Source: Cruorifilaria tuberocauda (taxonomy: Eukaryota; Nematoda; Chromadorea; Rhabditida; Onchocercidae). From it: DNA of 64,000 nt. The stretch is from contig JABVXU010000134.1 of the NCBI GenBank assembly GCA_013365365.1, positions 1 to 64,000 of the forward strand, given 5' to 3'. Shown here piece after piece: positions 13,844 to 26,700 of this stretch (positions are counted from its first letter, which is position 1; each line of letters begins with the position of its first letter). The translations under genes were made by a program, and so were the position numbers. The notes beneath the pieces are model-generated. The model made no database searches and was not told where the DNA came from. It worked only from the letters and a program-made list of their open reading frames with translations.

Positions 13844-14128
13844 TCATTCCTTTGTTGGATGGGTTAACAGATTAGAAAGCCATCGAATGCGTACAAGACT
13901 GTTTTCATAGCTTATTAAAAACTCTTCCGTTTTGCCGCGGATCAAAACTGCATAATATTTAGATTTTCTGGGAGATATGATAGAAAGAAAAATATATTTA
14001 TTAGTAGTGCTTGTCTTATTGAATCCTAAAATTTGATATTTATATTGCGTTACGGGAAAGTTTTGATCAGTTGTAAAATTGCATTGCAAGATTCTCGCTG
14101 CTTTAGAATACGTAAAAGCTTCCGTCAT
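13844..14128 (-). CDS. Possible small intronless ORF, 94 aa, unrecognised
   Basis: An ATG-initiated reading frame of 94 codons that ends TAKE-like in a charged tail (LTHPTKE). The sequence has mixed composition (ARILQCNF, IRGKTEEFLISYEN) rather than the Lys/Asn/Ile/Phe runs of chance ORFs in this DNA. No signal peptide, membrane segment or known domain was recognised. It lies upstream of the plus-strand coiled-coil gene and could equally be chance or part of an untranslated region. Low confidence. Confidence 0.22.
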   Translation of the reverse strand: MTEAFTYSKAARILQCNFTTDQNFPVTQYKYQILGFNKTSTTNKYIFLSIISPRKSKYYAVLIRGKTEEFLISYENSLVRIRWLSNLLTHPTKE

Positions 14129-14532
14129 AAATTGTATAAGGTTTAATGAAGTTCATCATCATGTTAGCAGAAGAATATCTTGATGAATTACGTCATAGTG
14201 TTCAAAACCAAATTTTCAGTTTTCATCAAAAATACCTAAGAACGAAGACTTCGCTTTCGATTTTTTACACTTGTATTCATACACTATTTATGCTATTCGA
14301 ATAAGAATTTATGAAAGTATATGAACAAATCCAGATCATAAGTTGAAAAAGTTAGATATTCTATAAAATATTGTTAACTTTAGCATCCATTTACAGAGGA
14401 TTCGTTATTTTCATGCTTATCATCATAACATTTTTATCACTCTTAATGACATTGTATTATTAATATCTGTTATTAAATTTTATTTCAGGTCACATGTAAA
14501 AATCTTTTTTGTTGTGGAAATAATGAAATGAA

Positions 14533-17500
14533 ATGGCATCTTCGTTGATCAAAATATTTCGCTTCAGAAAACACAAAGATTCTGATGATTTTGTAAGTTT
14601 TTAAGTTATTATAATTATACTGTAGGTTTTATTAATTGTAATTTGGATTTCGTCTTCCAGTGATGAGAAACTGACTCGAAGTACGTAATAAAAGACGACA
14701 CATCGAATTGATAATAGTTTTCTCTACCGTCTTTTGATCTTCTATATCACTTTCTGTCATTTTAGTTAAAAAGCACTAACTTCCCCTTCTCGATTAGAAA
14801 CGAATCGTTGTAATTTAGATGCTTACAGCTCAAGCTTACAAAAAAGCTTACATCATTATACGTTGTCCAAATATTTAGATTAAGAAAATAATACATTGAT
14901 CTTCGGGATTGAGCATCTAGAATAATTCGGTCAATGTTGGCATAAATTCTATCATATATTATAAAATCCATGCATGTTGCTAGAAGTGTTAAACCTTTCT
15001 AGTATATATATATAAGTTTGTTCTGATTGATTTACACATCAAATAAAGATATATCCATCTCAAACAAACTAGAATCCTGTATTGGTAAAACAGTTCAATA
15101 TTATTGTTTGTTTTTTATTTCCAAACAAATATTTTCTGTAAAATTACTTATTATGGAGCTTTAGGACCGTAAGGAATCTTCGCGTCGTTCATTACGATGT
15201 TGTTCACCAATTCCTTCTTGGCGATCTGATAAGGAAGCTATTTATATAAGCGGCGCATCATGGACTCGACCATCAGCTCCATATTCTGTCATTACAGCAC
15301 CAAAAAAAGGAAAACAAACAAGATCATGCCCTGGAGGAGTTTCCATTTTTCCAATTAAATCATCCGGCAGCAGAAAATACGACTCGGTTGAAAGCAGGTT
15401 CGTTTTATTTTATTGTATTTATTCATTGATTCCTATGTTAGATTAGCTTTTCTTCACCTGCTTTACTTGTCTATTCAAATAACTGATATGTGACCAATGC
15501 AAATCTTTTTTGCAGTGTTTTGCAGACTTCATTATCAGTTATACTTTGCTTTATCTAATTATTTTGCATATACGCTTGACTGGTTACGTTTACCTTGATC
15601 TCTTTATTTACGTTATTGTTATCACGTATTCAAGGAGCGCTATCTTGGCAGCTGATAAAAATCTCGATGCTGAAGTGAAAACATCTGAATATGGTAGTGC
15701 TGATCCAAGTCCAACAGATAGTTCACAAAGTGTTCCTCTACCATTTTCGGAATCCAAAGTTGACATTGAACTCAAAGCTGAGGTTCGCTAATTTCAACTC
15801 TTTTTTTCCATTCTTATAATTCTTTAGTAAATAGTGTTTTTCCAGTCTGGCAGCAAAAGTATGTCGAGAATGGATGGTTTTCGTTGAATTCCGAAAAAAA
15901 TAGGCTTTTTATGGATTAAAGTCACTGGTCTTCTTAAACTAAGTTTCACTTTTTAGATTCAAAAATACGAAATTGAAATACGCAGATTGAGGAAACGTTT
16001 AAAGGAAGAACGACATTATTTCAAAGGACAAGTCATTGCTGTACAGGTTAGCTGATCAAATTATGGTCTTTTTGAAGGCATTAGTTGAATGGTAAAAGTT
16101 ATTGATAATTATTGGATTGGCTTCAAAGAACTGAATGTTATTAACTGACCAAATTCAGAATTTGTTGTTTTTCAGAAAGAAAAAGATCATATGAGACGCT
16201 ATTTGGAGAAAGCTAGTCGAGCTGTTATACATTTGCAGCGAGGAATTGAACAAGAAAGACGGAAAAATTCAACCTTAAGAAAACAGTTGCACGAATCAGA
16301 TATAATTATTGTGAGAAATATTTTCTTAAAGAAAATTTCCCATTACATTATTATAAGAAATTTATTTATAGTTCATTTATTGATGACAGACAATTGAAAA
16401 TAATAATTAGAAAGAAATTTCATTTCTTTAGGTTAAACCGATTTTGTATAGAATTTATTTTTCCAGATTGGTTTGCAAAATCAACTCAGAAATAATCAGT
16501 ATCGTGAAGTGGAACGTATGGGTAGTGTTAGTTGTCCTTCATGTGGTTCAACGATTGTTGGTGCTGGTGAAGCACTTTGTGCACTTACACATTCGAATGC
16601 AAATCTTTATTACGATTCATTTACTTCAAACGTTAGTGATGCACCAGATGAAGTGAAAAGTTTCCGAAACAAGGGATGTAATTTACCGGCAGCTCCACCA
16701 TCACCTAGAACTTCACCGTCTATCAAGGTTTTTTTTGCACTTCTTGTTATCAAATTAGATATTCGGTTTTTAAACTGGATGTGCATAAGTTATTTGAATT
16801 TGGATGTTCAAAGTGTAAAATAATTCCTTCTTACGAATCTCATTTATTTATTATCTTATCAGTTTTTCATCTTATCAATTTTTTATTATTTTATCAATTT
16901 TTGTTACCATCTTTGCACTTTTTACAATATTAGCAGTTTTTTAACGGAATTTTAATCTTGTCAAATCTTTCAAATTATCAACGAAATACCGTGAAAAAGA
17001 TTATGACAAACACAAAGTTTTGATTTTCAGGATGTTAATATAGCTCCGAAGCAGATCATTACAAATGAAAACTCATGCGTGAAATCGCCGCATAGCCCTT
17101 TACGGCGTTCGTATTCAGATAGCGAATTACCATCAACGATTTCAACAACTGAAATGGAAAATGGTTCACGTGAATGTTTACTCCAATTAACCCACCTTCC
17201 TACTCGAGGGGAATTGCTCTCTGAAAGCTTGGTTAGTGAATCTTTGCAAAACATAAATAACTTAGTAAGAAGCAAGGATGATAGATAAATTAAATTGTTT
17301 TGGATTTATCAAGCATGTAATATTTTGGATACATAAGAATTGTAAATGTTATCCCATAATTTCCACTAATTCATGTATTATTCTAGGACGGTACCAGTTT
17401 TTCATCAGATGAAGAAGCAACAACCATCGAATTGCTAGAGAAGCAGTTAAGACGTCGTGGTGATAATGTTCGTTTTGTGCCTCCACGAAGAGCTGTACGG

Positions 17501-17698
17501 CAAGCAACTTTCCGACGTTTTGGTCGTAAAGAAATAAGTGCCCTGGCAGAGTTTGATTATTTGCAGAATATGAGTACTGATGCCAGTGGAATCGCAACTA
17601 GTTCCGATTATTCATCTCCGGAGGGACGATTGGGATTAAGTGAGGAACGAAGAATGCCCGAAAGTCGGACACTATGTAAATTAAAGGTCTCTTTATGA
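14533..17698 (+). CDS. Unrecognised coiled-coil protein with a CxxC motif, about 479 aa, 8 exons
   Basis: Exons: 14533-14592, 15165-15397, 15635-15782, 15957-16046, 16176-16310, 16467-16727, 17031-17231 and 17387-17698; all phases agree. The start ATG is the third of three ATGs spaced five bases apart; the first two open frames that stop at once. A TTTCAG at 14483-14488 is a likely trans-splice site. The N-terminus is basic (KIFRFRKHKDSDD), followed by a Ser/Pro-rich stretch. Residues about 148-222 form a heptad-rich coiled coil (IEIRRLRKRLKEER, YLEKASRAVIHLQRGIEQER). Just after it comes CPSCGST with two further cysteines downstream, a possible half zinc site. The tail is Ser- and Arg-rich with LEKQLRRRGDNVRFVPPRR. 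No signal peptide or membrane segment. It resembles a cytoplasmic scaffold; I do not recognise the family. Confidence 0.8.
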
Positions 17699-18277
17699 TC
17701 TATTTGAACATTTTGTTTTTGTAACTATAATAAAAAGGATCAAATCCTCACTCTCAATGCTTAATATCTATAATGTTTTCTTGTTGAAACTTTGTTGTTA
17801 CTACTTATTGCTATTCGTGCTATATTCGCTGTTAATATATTCGTCTAATTTTCTTAAGATTTATTTCAACGAGTACGAAATTTCGTAAGTTATTCCATAT
17901 AACAAATAATTCTGTGTTACTATAATGATTTTAAACCTTTTATAGAAATGGTAAAGAAAATCCTAAATCCTTGCAACATTATATTCTAAAACTAGAAAAA
18001 CTTAAGACTGTGATAATGTCCCAAGAATAGAAGCAATGGAAATTTAGTCGAAATGTTCAAGTTCATGGAATTTTTACATGAAATTCTGATATACTGCTGG
18101 ATTTTATGCTTCAACTTTTTGTCTGCAAGCCTCTATTTCTTCTTAATTATTATTTTTCTAACTTCGTAATTGTTTATGTTCTCATTATGCCTGTTGTGTC
18201 AGTCATATCATTTGCTCTGAATCACGTTTTGCTTCCATATGAAAGAAGAAATATTCTTATTTTTTTCTTTTAAACAT
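17699..18277. other. Convergent 3' flanks of the coiled-coil gene and eme-1
   Basis: About 580 bp between two convergent stop codons. A+T-rich, no ORF of note; it contains the 3' untranslated regions of both genes. Confidence 0.6.
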
Positions 18278-21200
18278 TCAGTTCTCATCAATGATTTCGG
18301 TACCAGTGAGACTTGTAAGCATCAGATAGATTTTGCGCGCTAGCACTGGTCCGACTCTTCTATCATAGTCCGTCTTCGTATCAGCTAGCAGTTTTATTCC
18401 CTCTTCCATTGGCATTGCGCTCAATCTATAAACTTTGGTAAGTTTTAAGATTTCAGGTAATTTTAGATCAAATTCCAAGTCATTTAAATCCATAAAAGTC
18501 TCATTTTCAGAAAGGTTTTATTTACTCTAGATGAAATCTGAAAATTTTCTGTCTGGTATCTGTTTTGAGGTTTATTTTAAATTAGAGAAAGATGCTTAGA
18601 AAAAAGCTAGTATGCTGAACAACCTACAATTTCGAAAGAGCATGTGGATTTGGAAATGCATTTACTATTGCCCGTTGTGCATCGGTTCCCATGCGATGCA
18701 CTTGACTTAACATTTTCATCCACCAATCAGATATTATGGCTGAATCATCACCCTAGAAATGATACCTAATTGAAGGAATGAATATCAATTTTCGGTATAT
18801 ACGTTTTGATTATTAATTCTTATTGATCACTCAGTCGTACACTTGAAATCAATTTAAACCAATTATAAAATGTTTGGAGATCTATTCCGTGAAAAACTGG
18901 TCGTGAATATAAGCACAAAAATAAAAATTGGTCATATAAATTTAGTTCGTCTAAAATTATATTATTGTACTTTAATAAAGAATTTCACTGGACGTTCTCA
19001 ATTTCGATAAAAGAAAAAAGTAGAAATTCTTAGGCTTTATGTCTCTGATGAAACAAGCATTAAAATACCTGAAAACTAAACTAATAATAAATCATATCCT
19101 ACTTCCGTGATGCCTTTCTCGATATTTACAATTGGCAGGATTTGTTCTTCCAGGCGATTTTTGTTTCGCGCAATGGATCGATGCATTTGAGCGATAAACA
19201 TAGCATATTCTTCTACCGTTACGATAAAACGAGTTTGAACTCGAAAACGTTCAAAGATTTCCAAAACAAAATCTGCTACCTGAAGAATTCTTAGCTTTCA
19301 ATCTATTATTCAAGATAACTCTTTATCTTCTAATATATTTTCGCATAATTTGACCAGCTATTCTATATGTAACTAATAAAGCTAGCGAATTTTTTCATCA
19401 AATAACAGTTTAAATTACAGTTAGAGATACTTTTTCCTTTCGCAATTTTAGCTGGCCATAAACAACAAGGGTAAGTCGTGGTGATGGAAATAAATAATTT
19501 TTCAAGTACTCTTCAATGAATCCAGCAATTCCTTCTGTTGATTTAAATTGACTGTAACGCTGCGCGTTCATTGATAAAATGCAAAATTGCTCATATACCT
19601 GTAAAATTCCTTGCAAAAAACTCTTAAATATAGAATATGATTTAAATGATGCATCAGTGTAATTAGGGATACATAACTTGTAGTGGTCACAAAACCTCAG
19701 CTTTCAAAAGATTATAAACATGGACGAAATACAATAAAACATAAATAAGAACTGTCCCGTACAATTAGAACTGGGTGTCCCTCATTGATGTGGGATCTGA
19801 TATGATAATCATATAATACTGATATGATATGATAATTGGGAACTGACCATTGAAGAGAAGTTAATATCAATAGTTAAACCAATTAAACTATTTTAATTTA
19901 TCTGCTCCTTATATTTCTCATTTGCTAGTATATGAAAATGTCCCTCAGTTGCATAAAGCTTTTAAGCATATTTTTTCCAGTTTAATATTACAATTGCAAT
20001 TTTTAATTTAATAGAAACGACCCAACGTAATATTAGAAGTAAGAAATAAATTGATATTGAATAAAACGAAGACGAACCAACTTCTCACTACGAATAAATT
20101 CGTTATTTTCTACTTCTCCCTGTAAAATCCTTCTTTTCCAGCAAACTGTCATGCCAGTGCCATCGAAAAGGAGTTGATCACCAATGCCGCGGTCTGTGAA
20201 TACTTTTGTAATCAGTTCATCTAAATTATCTGCAAAGAAAAAAGAAATTACGAAAAGATTTTTTCAAAATCCTTGACTTGTAATTACATAAACATCATAA
20301 ACTTAATTAATCAAGAAACTGTAATAAGAATATCCTCTTATCATAATGTAATTTCTTAGGATAACTTTTATCCGAAAAGTGATAAACGATAAGCCAGCAG
20401 ATTATTAAAGAAGTATACATTTATTGTGACTTCCTATTTTTTGTTGATTAGTCGACGGAATGTCCAGCTATCACAACAACATAACTTCCTTTCAAGTAGT
20501 AGTAAGAATATTGTAGTATAACAGAATATAAAATGAAGTTGAATGCCATTTAGCTATAAAATTTCTCGTATAATGCTATTAGCTGAAACATACTTATTGC
20601 ACCAATTAAATCCAGACTAATAATACAGAACAGGTTTTGTTCACATTTCGATTTTTGCGCAGCGGATACTTCTCGCTCAAATTTAGCCAATTGCTTCTCG
20701 AGCTCAATTTGCTTCTGAAAAACAAAGATATGCCTCTACATTTGATTATCAATTTTTTATTGGCAATTATTGAGTAATAGCTGTTTTACTGAATAGCTCT
20801 GTACCATTTTAGACATGAAAAAAAAATTTGCTTAAAGTACCACAAAGTGCAACATATTTTATTGGATTATGATAGATCTTAGCTGTCGAATATTTTATAA
20901 GAAATAATAATTTTGGCTAAAATATGAGTGATATTTTTTGATATTAGTTCCTAAAGTTAACCTTTTTTGCTATCCTTTCCTGTTTCTTTTTTTCTCTGAT
21001 TTCCGCTTTTACAGCCTGAATTATTCAAAGTTAGCAGTAGTCATAAGTCAAAGCAAGTTAGCATATACAATCTACCGAATTCTGTTATCTAAAAAAGCTG
21101 AATACTATAACATATTCCAGAACAATTATAATTTTTGATCATACGTCCCCGAAGTAGAAAATAAATTTATTTTCAAGCATTATGACAATTTAAAAAGTGA

Positions 21201-22356
21201 TATGATGCTTTTTTAGTTTCATTGATAGATGTTATTCCATACTACTGTAAGAATATTTCGAAAACAAGAAAATATTGATGAAAACTTCAAATTATTAAAA
21301 AAAAGAACTAAACTTAAACTACAGTTATTGAATTCATTATGATAAGGAATAACCAAAAAACATGATTGTAATTGAAATTATGGAATGTAACCTTTTCAGC
21401 GTTTATTTCATCTTTTGTTCTCTTCCTTCTCTTTCGCTCCATACATGCACCATCTGAAATTGATCGTGATATGCGTATCGATGGAGAAGTTGCAGATGTT
21501 ATGAGTTCATTAGTGATAAGCTGAGGTTCTTTGAGTGTTGGCGATGATTGCACAGGTTGTGAAAATGATTCATGGCTGTACCAGTTAGCGAAATCTCCAC
21601 ATTCAGGTATCTCGTCTAGTCGACGATCTTCGTGAGAAACAGCAGATTCATCGTCTGAAGAAGCTGAATCTAGAAACGCTGCGTTATTCAATTCAAAGAG
21701 TATTTGACTATGAATATCATCATCATCGAGAATTCTCGAACCAGATAGCAACGCTTCTCCTTCAGCATCATTTCCATTTCGAATGTTACGCTCGGGAATT
21801 TCCTTATCTACATCTGAAGAAAAACAAAATATTTAAGAAAGGCAAAGATTGAAGAACTTTTCCTTAAACGAAAAACAATACGAATGGTTGTAGAAAAAAA
21901 TAGATATCTGATGAGATAAAAATTAAATTTCTTAATTTCAGTAATTCCACGGAACAATAATTTAAGTTGTTAATTATTAGTGACATTTAGATATTTACAC
22001 GTAGCTTAAAAATAATAAACAATATAAGCAACAAACAATGCAATAGATAAAATATTAAAAAATCCATGGCAAATAATGGAAGAAATTTATCAAGAATTTC
22101 ATATAATAGAAATAAATTAGCCAAAATTTGGCACAGTTCAATCGATAAGAATCGAAAAAATCAGCCATAGTTACATTTTAATTCATAATACTGAAACAAA
22201 CAAAAATCTTGTTCATATCTTATTCCTGCCTATATAAAACAAATTAAAACTGTAAATAATCAAAATAAAATACTAACCGTTTTTTAATATATTTGGATGT
22301 TCTTCTAGTCCAATTCCATCCTCATCTTCACTTAACACTATTACACTTTGATCCAT
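18278..22356 (-). CDS. EME1: EME1-type crossover junction endonuclease subunit, 9 exons, about 481 aa
   Basis: Non-catalytic partner of MUS81 in the structure-specific nuclease that cuts stalled forks and recombination intermediates in the nucleus. Exons: 22356-22278, 21813-21392, 21015-20962, 20714-20594, 20229-20078, 19598-19431, 19279-19103, about 18752-18629 and 18425-18278. The N-terminal third is acidic and Ser-rich with no domain. It is followed by KRRKRTKDEINAEK and a Lys/Glu helix typical of EME1 just before the nuclease-like fold (NLFCIISLDLIGA, TVCWKRR). The C-terminal helix-hairpin-helix part includes ISDWWMKMLSQVHRMGTDAQ, AFPNPHAL and RRVGPVLARKIYLMLTS, matching vertebrate EME1. 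The catalytic ERKxxxD motif of MUS81 is absent, as expected for EME1. An acceptor TTATAG lies 7 bases upstream of the ATG. One coordinate in exon 8 may be off by a base. Confidence 0.92.
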
Positions 22357-23755
22357 GCCAACCTATAATAACAATAACCTTAATAAATTACAGTACAATC
22401 AATTCATTTACGTATGAAAATTGACGCAGCAAAAAAGATTAACGTGTATTTAGACGTAAGCTAATGTGAAACGAGACGAGAAGAAAGAAGGTGAGGTTAT
22501 GAAATATTCGATGATTTACGTATACTATTAACGAATTAACGTACGTAACACAACAAAACGTGAAAGAGAGAGGGAGAAAGAAGGAGAGAGAGAGAGGAAA
22601 AAAGACAGAATAGGAGGGAAAACTGAAAACGAATTAATTCAAAATGAAATGTAAGTGCTTATTTCTGTTGCAGCACTGTTTACGCAAAAAAATGTCAACG
22701 TTAATTTTCCCATGCGATAATTTAATTTAATTTAATTTAATTTAATTTGATGTAATTAAATTTAATGTGATTTGATCTAATTTAATTTGACTTAATTCAA
22801 TTTAATCTAATTTAATTTAATTTGCTTGATTAGATTAATTGAATTAAATTTAATTTAATTTTTCTTTACAATTCAAATTCCTTTTCCTCTCATACATTTT
22901 GAGTAATTTGAAATTTTAATGGAACGTTTTCTTTGCTGTTATTATTGTTTATCAAAATGATTAATTCGATTAATATTGAATTATTACTTCTTGCATATAA
23001 TGTAAATCTATAAGATTGAGTATAAATTAATTATTTTTATTTTTGAATTAATTAATTAATATTAAATAAGCAAGCTTAAATCAAAATTTCATTGTTGAAA
23101 TTTACATTTATCATTTATTTTTTCATTGAGTAGTACAGATGTAAATGAAAGTTGAAAAATTAAATTTTAACAATAAAACTATAAATTTACAATTTATGCA
23201 TGTAAATCGATTTTATTTTATTCAATATAAAAATAGTTGTTTTCGTATGCAAATATTCAGCGTTCATTATCATTTTTGCATTATTTACATAAACACATGT
23301 TTATGATTTGTTAGTAAGTGATAAGGATGAGTGTAAATTGATTATTTCAGAGAGTAAGCTTAATGTTTCAAAATGCTACTTTAATTAAATGAGAATATTT
23401 TACGGATATAATTTATCAAATTGTATAATTCCATCCTTCTTATATTTCATAAAATTTATCTTTGCAATTTAATTAACTTCATTACAAAAATTTCTAACCT
23501 GTATTAATTTGATGTAGTAATTTGACCATTTAATTAACCTGTAGTAATTTGATCTTCTAATTTATATTATAAATTAACGATATCGGTAGATACGTGTACG
23601 CAAACGTGAAAAATTATTGATATTGGTATTGGTATCAAAAAACGACACCTTATTCATTCACATAATTACTTGTAGTAATTTGATCTTCTGATTTTATATT
23701 ATGAATTAATGAAATTGGTAGATACGTGTACGCAAACATGAAAAATTGATTTCAG
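22357..23755. promoter_or_regulatory. Shared divergent promoter region of eme-1 and the flippase gene
   Basis: About 1.4 kb between two divergent starts. It contains a GA tract at about 22564-22600, a long TTTAA repeat, and a short repeated piece GGTAGATACGTGTACGCAAAC at about 23585 and 23717. No gene was found. Promoter function follows from position only. Confidence 0.5.
22719..22861. repeat. TTTAA pentanucleotide repeat
   Basis: About 140 bp of (TTTAA)n that decays into TTTGAT, TCTAAT and related variants. Low-complexity satellite between the two divergent genes. Confidence 0.85.
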
Positions 23756-26700
23756 ATGTGTTGGCGTCAAAAACGATACCTTACTTCTTCACAGATAATT
23801 ATTGGACATGCAGATTGGAAAACATCAAATTATGTTTCGACAACAAAGTATAATGTTATCACATTTCTACCCAGATTTCTATTTTATCAGTTCAAAACGT
23901 TTGGAAATTTGTTCTTTCTTATGATTTGCATCGTTCAGGTTGGTAAAACAATAATTATCTTATTTGATTAATATCATTCATTGTATTATCACTTCTTATC
24001 ATTTCCATGTTTCTTTCTAATTATCTAATTATCGATAGTATTCAAAGAATTAAAAAAACAAAACTCTGCTTATAATTATTTATTTAATTTTTTTTCAAAT
24101 CAGTTATATATTTATTGATTGCTTATTTATTCGTTAACTAATTAATTATACAAATAATAAGTAGTGATAAAAAGTTCATTAAATAATGAATTCATTAAAA
24201 AATTTTTCTGTTATCGGATAATATTTATTATTTGATAAACAGCACAAAAAAGAATGTTTTACCTTTTAGAAGAATATAAATATATTTAAATATATAAAAT
24301 ATGTAGAAATTCAAACATTAAAAATTCTCATTGCGCTTATTGTTGTAACAGTTTATATTTATTTTTTTATTTGATGGTATATTTATTTGATGAGTTCAGT
24401 ATACAATCATAATTTCCTTATTGTAGCAACAATTCATTTCTTTTTACTCTAATATGACGGTTACTGCAAAAGTTTAAAGGTCAGAATTTATGCAGCTTCG
24501 TGCAGTAAGGATGATCATAATATTATTAAATCACTGCATTATGATTGCCATTTCATTCTTATCAAATTTTAGTTTTTCCCAAGTTTAAATCCATACGGTA
24601 CGAATACAACAATAATACCACTTGTTATTATCATCCTAGCAGCTGCGGCAAAGGAACTTTTCGAAGATTTTGTAAGATTATTATTATCATTAAATTTTTT
24701 TGTTATCATAAGTTTATTTGATATTAATAAAATATATTTATTACTAATTTTTATTATAAATTTCATTATCATTTTGGTCTATGAATTAATCAAAATATAA
24801 GAATTGTTTTGTTTATCTTTATCATTCTTCTTCATATCAGTTTTTTTTTCTGTTTAAATGATGATTATTGTAAGAGTGAAAATAATTGTTATTACTTTTA
24901 TGACTGTAGTAGAAGTTTCGTTGTTAATTTTAGACATATTTTTATTCAATAATTGCTTTTAAATTATGTTAATTTGAAGGGACGTTTGGTAGCTGATCGT
25001 CGTGTTAATCGACAATTTGTACGAATTTGTAAAGAAAATGAAAAAACAAAAGATTGGAAATGGAAAAAGATTCATTGGGCTCAGGTTTTGCCTTTTAGTT
25101 AATCACTGTTTAAGAGTTCAGTGCAAATTTTTATCATTAAATCATTTCTTTATATTAAATATTAGGAAACATTTTTTATTTATATGATAATAAACGGAAG
25201 AAAAATTTTCTGTCTGTTGTATTTTTTTAAAGAAAAGATAAAATCTGTAAATAAAAGATAAGGTTAATTTAAGATGTTCGTTAGCTCAATGGAAAAAAAA
25301 AATTGGATCAAAAAATTTTTTTTCCTTTATAATTCTCTATTTACGTTATAAATTTTAACTCTTATAAATTTCTTCCAGAAGTTTCTATAATAAGGTAATC
25401 AGTAACGAAAAGTTTTTTCAAATTCTTTTAATTATCACATAATATTTTAGTTAAAAGTTGGTCAAATTGTGAAGATAATGAAAAATGAAATTATCCCAGC
25501 TGATATTGTTTTACTTTCATCAAGTGAACCAGCTGGTGTAGCATACATTGAAACGAGTAATTTAGACGGTGAAACGAATCTTAAAATTCGTCAAGCATTA
25601 CCAATAACTGCCAGGATAATTGATGATAATGCAATCATAGTAAGTTTGATCACGATGATATCGCATGTTAAATTTTAATGGTTATTATTAAAGTGATATG
25701 AGCGAAAGATTTTGATTTTCATTAATTGAATTATTAAATTAGAATTAATGAATTAGTAATTGAATAAAATGAATCATTTATAGTTTTACATTGTCGTTGC
25801 ATTTATCATATTGTTATCACTATGTGTTTGTCATCTATTACATTTATGAGATTATTTATTATCGTCATATTTGAAGTTAAAAAGTGATTGGAATAATTTC
25901 GATAAGTTAAAAAATGAACTTTCAAATATTTTAAGCTATTTGTCATATCATTAGCTTTTATGATTCTCAATTTTTTCAAAAGTAAAATTGATTTCTTTAA
26001 TTTAACTTAATTCGATTTCACAAACATCCAAAAGATAATTTAATTTTTTAGCAAAAAAAAGAAATTTTTTTTCTTATTGCAGAAATTATGCTCATCCACA
26101 TGGAACATGGAATGTGATCCACCAAATCCATCATTATCCGAATTTCACGGTGTTATTAAAATTAACGATTCACATGAAATATCGAAAAGCAAAAGTGATG
26201 AAAATCCTGAAACGGTTTATTCTTTTGGTTTGTTACCTTATCGTTAATTAGTTAAATGATAATGATTTATTTGATTAAATAATGCAATTAATTAGTTAAA
26301 AAAATTGAAATTAAGACTTCTGTTTCACTGATTGATCAAAAATGTCAACTACTACATCAAATTTTATAATCAGCGTTTCATGGCATCTTTTTTGTTATTG
26401 TATTTATATACTTTGCTGTTCTTTCTTTCGTTTACTTACTCACTTTAGTCTTATTGTTTGTTTTCTTGCTGTTGCCGTTGCTGCTTGTTACCTGTTGTTA
26501 TTGTTGTTGTGAAAGGATTTTTGATAACTGCAAAATTAAGGAAGCTAATTGATAGCGTTTCCTTTGGAGAATATAATTTTATTAGAATATTATTCATGGA
26601 ATACAGTTATCAAAAATTCTTTCACAACAACAACAACAGTAACAGATGTAGTAATCTACAAAACTTGATTCGATAGGTATACACAAAAATGGATGAAGCT

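Noticed and set aside
14762..14971. 69-codon minus-strand ORF
   Set aside because: Lies inside intron 1 of the coiled-coil gene, with no splice or start context.
17027..17597. Two 82-codon minus-strand ORFs
   Set aside because: Shadows of exons 7 and 8 of the plus-strand coiled-coil gene.
24569..24772. 67-codon minus-strand ORF
   Set aside because: Antisense to flippase exon 2, whose plus-strand reading fits the membrane segment and splice phase.
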